Origin: Thermococcus sp.
GTDB lineage: Archaea; Methanobacteriota_B; Thermococci; Thermococcales; Thermococcaceae
Length of the DNA: 64,000 bases
Direction of reading: 5' to 3'
Assembly: GCA_027075325.1 (NCBI GenBank)
Contig: JALTBN010000027.1
Location: forward strand, 272,397 to 336,396
The position numbers and the translations under genes are program-made. Of this stretch, positions 61,121 to 64,000 are shown one piece after another; positions within the stretch are counted from its first letter, which is position 1; every line of letters starts with the position of its first letter. Under the pieces are notes generated by a model. That model was not told the DNA's origin, did not search any database, and saw nothing but the letters and a program-made list of their open reading frames with translations.

Positions 61121-63172
61121 ATGGAAAGGGAAGAAATGATATCGCGTTTCTCCACGTTCTTCCGCGAGTACAAGGACGACGAAGGAAATTCCGTCTACCT
61201 GAACAAGCTCAGGGATCTGCTAACTGTAGTCCCAAAGCGCTCACTTTCAATAAACTGGAATCACCTCAACTCCTTCGATCCGGAGCTTGCGGAGGAACTC
61301 CTTGAGAACCCGGAAGAGGTAATAGCCAGCGCAGAGGACGCGATCCAGATAGTCCTGCGCGAAGACCTCATGTACAACGGCGAGCTTAAAATCCACGCCA
61401 GGTTCTTCAACCTTCAGCACACCCTCCTCGTCAAGGAGCTGGGGAGCGAGCACATAAACAGATTGATTCAGGTTGAGGGAATCATCACGCGCGTCAGCGA
61501 GGTAAAGCCCTTCGTCGAGAAGGCCGTCTTCGTCTGCAAGGACTGTGGAAACGAAATGGTTCGCCTTCAGAGGCCCTATGACAACCTGGTGAAACCAGCA
61601 AAGTGCGACGCCTGCGGAAGCAGGAACATCGAACTAGACGTTGAGAAGAGCCGCTTCATCAACTTCCAGAGCTTCCGCCTCCAGGACAGGCCGGAGAGCC
61701 TTAAAGGCGGCCAGATGCCCCGCTTCGTCGATGCAATACTTCTGGATGACCTCGTTGACACAGCTTTACCAGGAGACCGTGTCCTCATCACCGGGATACT
61801 CCGCGTTATTCTGGATCAGAAGGACAAGAGGCCCATATTCCGGAAAGTCCTGGAAGTAAACCACATCGAACAGCTCAGCAAGGAAATAGAGGAGCTTGAG
61901 ATTTCCCCGGAGGACGAGCAGAAGATCCGCGAGCTGGCCAAACGGAAGGACATCGTCAACGCCATAGTGGACTCGATTGCCCCAGCCATCTGGGGTCACA
62001 AAACGGTGAAGAAGGGCATAGCTTTAGCACTGTTCGGCGGAGTGCAGAGGACTTTACCCGATGGGACTAAGTTGAGGGGAGAGAGCCACGTTCTGCTCGT
62101 GGGAGATCCGGGAGTAGCGAAGAGTCAACTTCTCCGCTACGTGGCCAATTTAGCTCCAAGAGCGATTTATACGAGCGGTAAGAGCAGTTCTGCAGCCGGT
62201 CTCACTGCCGCCGCCGTGAGGGACGAGTTCACAGGCTCTTGGGTCCTAGAAGCTGGTGTTCTCGTCTTAGCGGACGGCGGATTCGCGTTAATTGATGAAT
62301 TTGACAAGATGAGCGACAGGGACAGGAGCGCCATACACGAAGCGCTGGAGCAGCAAAGCATCAGCATCTCCAAGGCAGGCATCACGGCAACCCTAAACTC
62401 AAGGACAACCGTCATAGCGGCCGCAAATCCGAAGTTCGGCAGGTTTAATAGGATGAAGTCCCTTCCGGAACAGCTTGACCTACCGCCAACACTCCTCAGC
62501 CGTTTTGACCTCATATTCCTCCTCCTGGACGAACCAGACGAGAAGGTGGACGCCAGCATAGCGGAGCACATCCTGAAGGTCCGCAGGGGAGAGGCGGAAG
62601 TTGTAACGCCGAAGATACCCTACGACCTCCTCAAGAAGTACATAGCCTACGCGAGGAAGAACGTCCACCCGGTTCTGAGCAGGGAGGCCATGGAGGAGAT
62701 AAAGAACTACTACGTGAGGATGAGGAGGGGATTCAAAAGGAAAGGAGAGAACGATGAGGGCATGCAGCCCATACCTATCACCGCCAGGCAGCTGGAGGCC
62801 CTCATCAGGCTGAGCGAAGCACACGCCCGCATGCGCCTGAGTGAGACGGTCACGCGTGAGGACGCGAGGGCAGCGATAGAGATTATAGAGAGCATGTTGA
62901 GGACGATCGCCGTGGACGAGGAGGGGGCACTCGATGCGGCAATCCTTGAAGTTGGCAAGAGCACGAAGAAGCTCAACAAGATAGAGAAGCTGATAGACAT
63001 AATCAAGACTCTTGAGAGCGAGGGAGAATTCGGGGCCCCTGAGGAGAACGTTATGGAAGCGGCAAAACAGGCGGGAATTGGGACAGAGAACGATATAAAG
63101 CGCCTCCTCAACGACCTGAAACGCGACGCGAGGATATACGAACCAAGGGGCGGCTTCTACAAAGTTCTCTGA
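61121..63172 (+). CDS. mcm: replicative helicase MCM
   Basis: A 683-aa MCM. The N-terminal domain has a zinc site of two Cys pairs (CKDCGNEM near residue 143, CDACGSRN near 168). The AAA+ domain has Walker [10 protein letters not shown] near 328, Walker [10 protein letters not shown] near 388, sensor 1 AAANPKFGR and arginine finger LLSRFDLIF near 458. A C-terminal winged helix ends at residue 683. No intein interrupts it. ATG 61121 gives the usual [10 protein letters not shown] start; GGAGAGTGAG, containing the gins23 stop, is the ribosome site. Confidence 0.97.
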   Translation: MEREEMISRFSTFFREYKDDEGNSVYLNKLRDLLTVVPKRSLSINWNHLNSFDPELAEELLENPEEVIASAEDAIQIVLREDLMYNGELKIHARFFNLQHTLLVKELGSEHINRLIQVEGIITRVSEVKPFVEKAVFVCKDCGNEMVRLQRPYDNLVKPAKCDACGSRNIELDVEKSRFINFQSFRLQDRPESLKGGQMPRFVDAILLDDLVDTALPGDRVLITGILRVILDQKDKRPIFRKVLEVNHIEQLSKEIEELEISPEDEQKIRELAKRKDIVNAIVDSIAPAIWGHKTVKKGIALALFGGVQRTLPDGTKLRGESHVLLVGDPGVAKSQLLRYVANLAPRAIYTSGKSSSAAGLTAAAVRDEFTGSWVLEAGVLVLADGGFALIDEFDKMSDRDRSAIHEALEQQSISISKAGITATLNSRTTVIAAANPKFGRFNRMKSLPEQLDLPPTLLSRFDLIFLLLDEPDEKVDASIAEHILKVRRGEAEVVTPKIPYDLLKKYIAYARKNVHPVLSREAMEEIKNYYVRMRRGFKRKGENDEGMQPIPITARQLEALIRLSEAHARMRLSETVTREDARAAIEIIESMLRTIAVDEEGALDAAILEVGKSTKKLNKIEKLIDIIKTLESEGEFGAPEENVMEAAKQAGIGTENDIKRLLNDLKRDARIYEPRGGFYKVL

Positions 63173-63242
63173 CGCCCCGGTTTTATCCCACTCAAAGGCA
63201 AGGATTATAAACCGGCACGGGCACATGGAATGGGGTGAGAGT

Positions 63243-63671
63243 ATGAGCGAGAAGACGGACTTTTACGATTTCGAGAGCCTGCTTGACAAGGCTTACGATG
63301 AACTTCCCGAGAACATAAAGGAGCACTCCTCACGTTTCGAGGTTCCACCGGCCCAGGTCACGATAGCCGGCAACAGAACGATAATAGAGAACTTCGTGGA
63401 CATAGCGGAGGCGATGAACCGCGACCCGAACCATCTGCTTAAGTTCATTCTCCGTGAGGTTGCAACGGCTGGAACGCTCGAAGGACGGAGGGCAATCCTG
63501 CAGGGACGCTTCACACCGTACCTCATAAGCAACAGACTCAAGAAGTACCTCAAGGAGTTCGTCATCTGTCCGGTCTGCGGAAGTCCGGACACGAAGATAA
63601 TCAAGAAGGGCCGCTTCCACTTCCTCAAGTGTGAGGCCTGCGGTGCGGAAACACCAATAGCACACCTTTAA
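63243..63671 (+). CDS. translation initiation factor aIF2 beta subunit
   Basis: A 142-aa subunit. An N-terminal helix ([19 protein letters not shown]) binds the gamma subunit, a central alpha/beta part has [20 protein letters not shown], and a C-terminal zinc ribbon has CPVCGSPDT and CEACGAET. aIF2 carries Met-tRNAi to the ribosome. ATG 63243 follows GGGGTGAGAGT, and TTATAAACC near 63210 is a promoter box. Confidence 0.95.
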   Translation: MSEKTDFYDFESLLDKAYDELPENIKEHSSRFEVPPAQVTIAGNRTIIENFVDIAEAMNRDPNHLLKFILREVATAGTLEGRRAILQGRFTPYLISNRLKKYLKEFVICPVCGSPDTKIIKKGRFHFLKCEACGAETPIAHL

Positions 63672-63716
63672 AGCCTTTCTTCTTCCTTTTACAGGTTCTT
63701 ACTTGTTTTTTATGAA

Positions 63717-63768
63717 GGAGTTGAATACCCCAAGCGCGTTTCCCAATGGGAAACGACCATTTGAACTC
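63717..63768. repeat. weak relative of the nested-hairpin family
   Basis: An 8-bp perfect inner stem CGTTTCCC (63737-63744) pairs with GGGAAACG (63748-63755) across loop AAT, inside a weaker outer pairing GAGTT (63718-63722) with AACTC (63764-63768). The spacers are unequal (14 and 8 nt), so membership is uncertain. It lies upstream of the carboxyltransferase promoter. Confidence 0.4.
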
Positions 63769-63848
63769 TGTTAGATAGACCTAACGCCTTTGAAAACCCT
63801 TTTAAACTTTACAAACTACAACCTCCAGCAAATTACGGAGGAGTTCTT

Positions 63849-64000
63849 ATGAGCATGGAAGACAAACTTGAGGAACTCTATGAGAGAAGGAAGAGGATTA
63901 TGGGAATGGGCGGCGAAAAGGCCGTCGAAAAGCAGCACGCCAAGGGCAAACTCACCGCCAGAGAAAGGATAGAGAAGCTCCTCGATCCAGGAAGCTTCGT
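63849..64000 (+). CDS. acyl-CoA carboxyltransferase subunit (MmdA/PccB type), 5' end only
   Basis: The first 50 codons of a biotin-dependent carboxyltransferase. EDKLEELYERRKRIMGMGGE and KQHAKGKLTARERIEKLLDP are the standard N terminus of propionyl-CoA carboxylase beta and methylmalonyl-CoA decarboxylase alpha subunits. In Thermococcales the gene normally encodes the Na+-pumping decarboxylase subunit. GGAGGAG precedes ATG 63849, and CTTTTAAAC near 63798 is a TATA box. The gene runs off the window. Confidence 0.9.
   Translation, partial: MSMEDKLEELYERRKRIMGMGGEKAVEKQHAKGKLTARERIEKLLDPGSF

Noticed and set aside
61121-63172. Possible intein in MCM
   Set aside because: All helicase motifs are contiguous and the length is that of an intein-free MCM.

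Overview
The window is chromosomal DNA from a hyperthermophilic euryarchaeon of the order Thermococcales, most likely a Thermococcus. The evidence is the archaeal gene order of a ribosomal protein/RNA polymerase superoperon, archaeal versions of replication and translation genes (MCM, GINS, aIF2-beta, SRP54, Cbf5, Rpp29), A/T-rich TATA boxes about 25 bp upstream of likely transcript starts, GGTGA/GGAGGTGA-type ribosome binding sites, and tRNA genes that mostly encode their 3' CCA.

Layout. 1-1281: the leader-proximal end of a CRISPR array (12 identical 30-bp repeats) read leftward from a promoter at about 860, with no cas genes in view. 1282-20360: housekeeping genes in short operons (Maf, PIN/ATPase/KH protein, MinD, GPN-loop GTPase, AsnB-type synthetase, Sua5, SerS, MoeA, Lrp and PRTase-type regulators, SRP54, MTA phosphorylase) plus several uncharacterised repeat-rich or very small proteins. 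20361-23772: a CoA-disulfide reductase/NADH oxidase-family gene behind a textbook SurR site, a 500-bp non-coding patch with structured repeats, three tRNAs, FUN14 and PadR genes, and rpl40e. 23811-29628: leftward operon rpsM-rpsD-rpsK-rpoD-tRNA-Leu-rpl18e-rplM-rpsI-rpoN-tRNA-Pro-rpoK-enolase-like-rpsB. 29667-32442: an interruption of the superoperon that holds a methyltransferase overlapping tRNA-Ser, a gene fragment, and an AT-rich three-gene cluster whose first product is a secreted protein with a 10-cysteine C-terminal domain resembling halocin C8. 32443-50442: the rest of the superoperon, read leftward from SPOUT methyltransferase-rplC to secY-adk-cmk-cbf5, with a hicBA toxin-antitoxin pair inserted immediately before cbf5. 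50443-51719: a 1.3-kb gene-poor patch full of stem-loop repeats and one ATPase gene remnant. 51720-64000: rpl10e, an MFS transporter, a class V aminotransferase, a small secretion-type ATPase, an AsnRS-derived asparagine synthetase, a broken DUF257-like gene, RtcA, two unknown proteins, a phosphodiesterase, the GINS-MCM-aIF2-beta group, and the 5' end of an acyl-CoA carboxyltransferase gene.

Most notable. (1) The putative archaeocin locus at 30.5-31.9 kb. (2) A dispersed family of hairpin-within-hairpin elements (six good copies) of constant geometry in which both stems keep pairing while the sequences change; it shares the gene-poor patches with a second stem-loop family. (3) A SurR-consensus operator, a tandem-repeat operator at hicBA, and a palindrome at a PRTase-type regulator gene. 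Start codons were chosen from ribosome binding sites and family lengths, so several genes are shorter than their maximal open frames.
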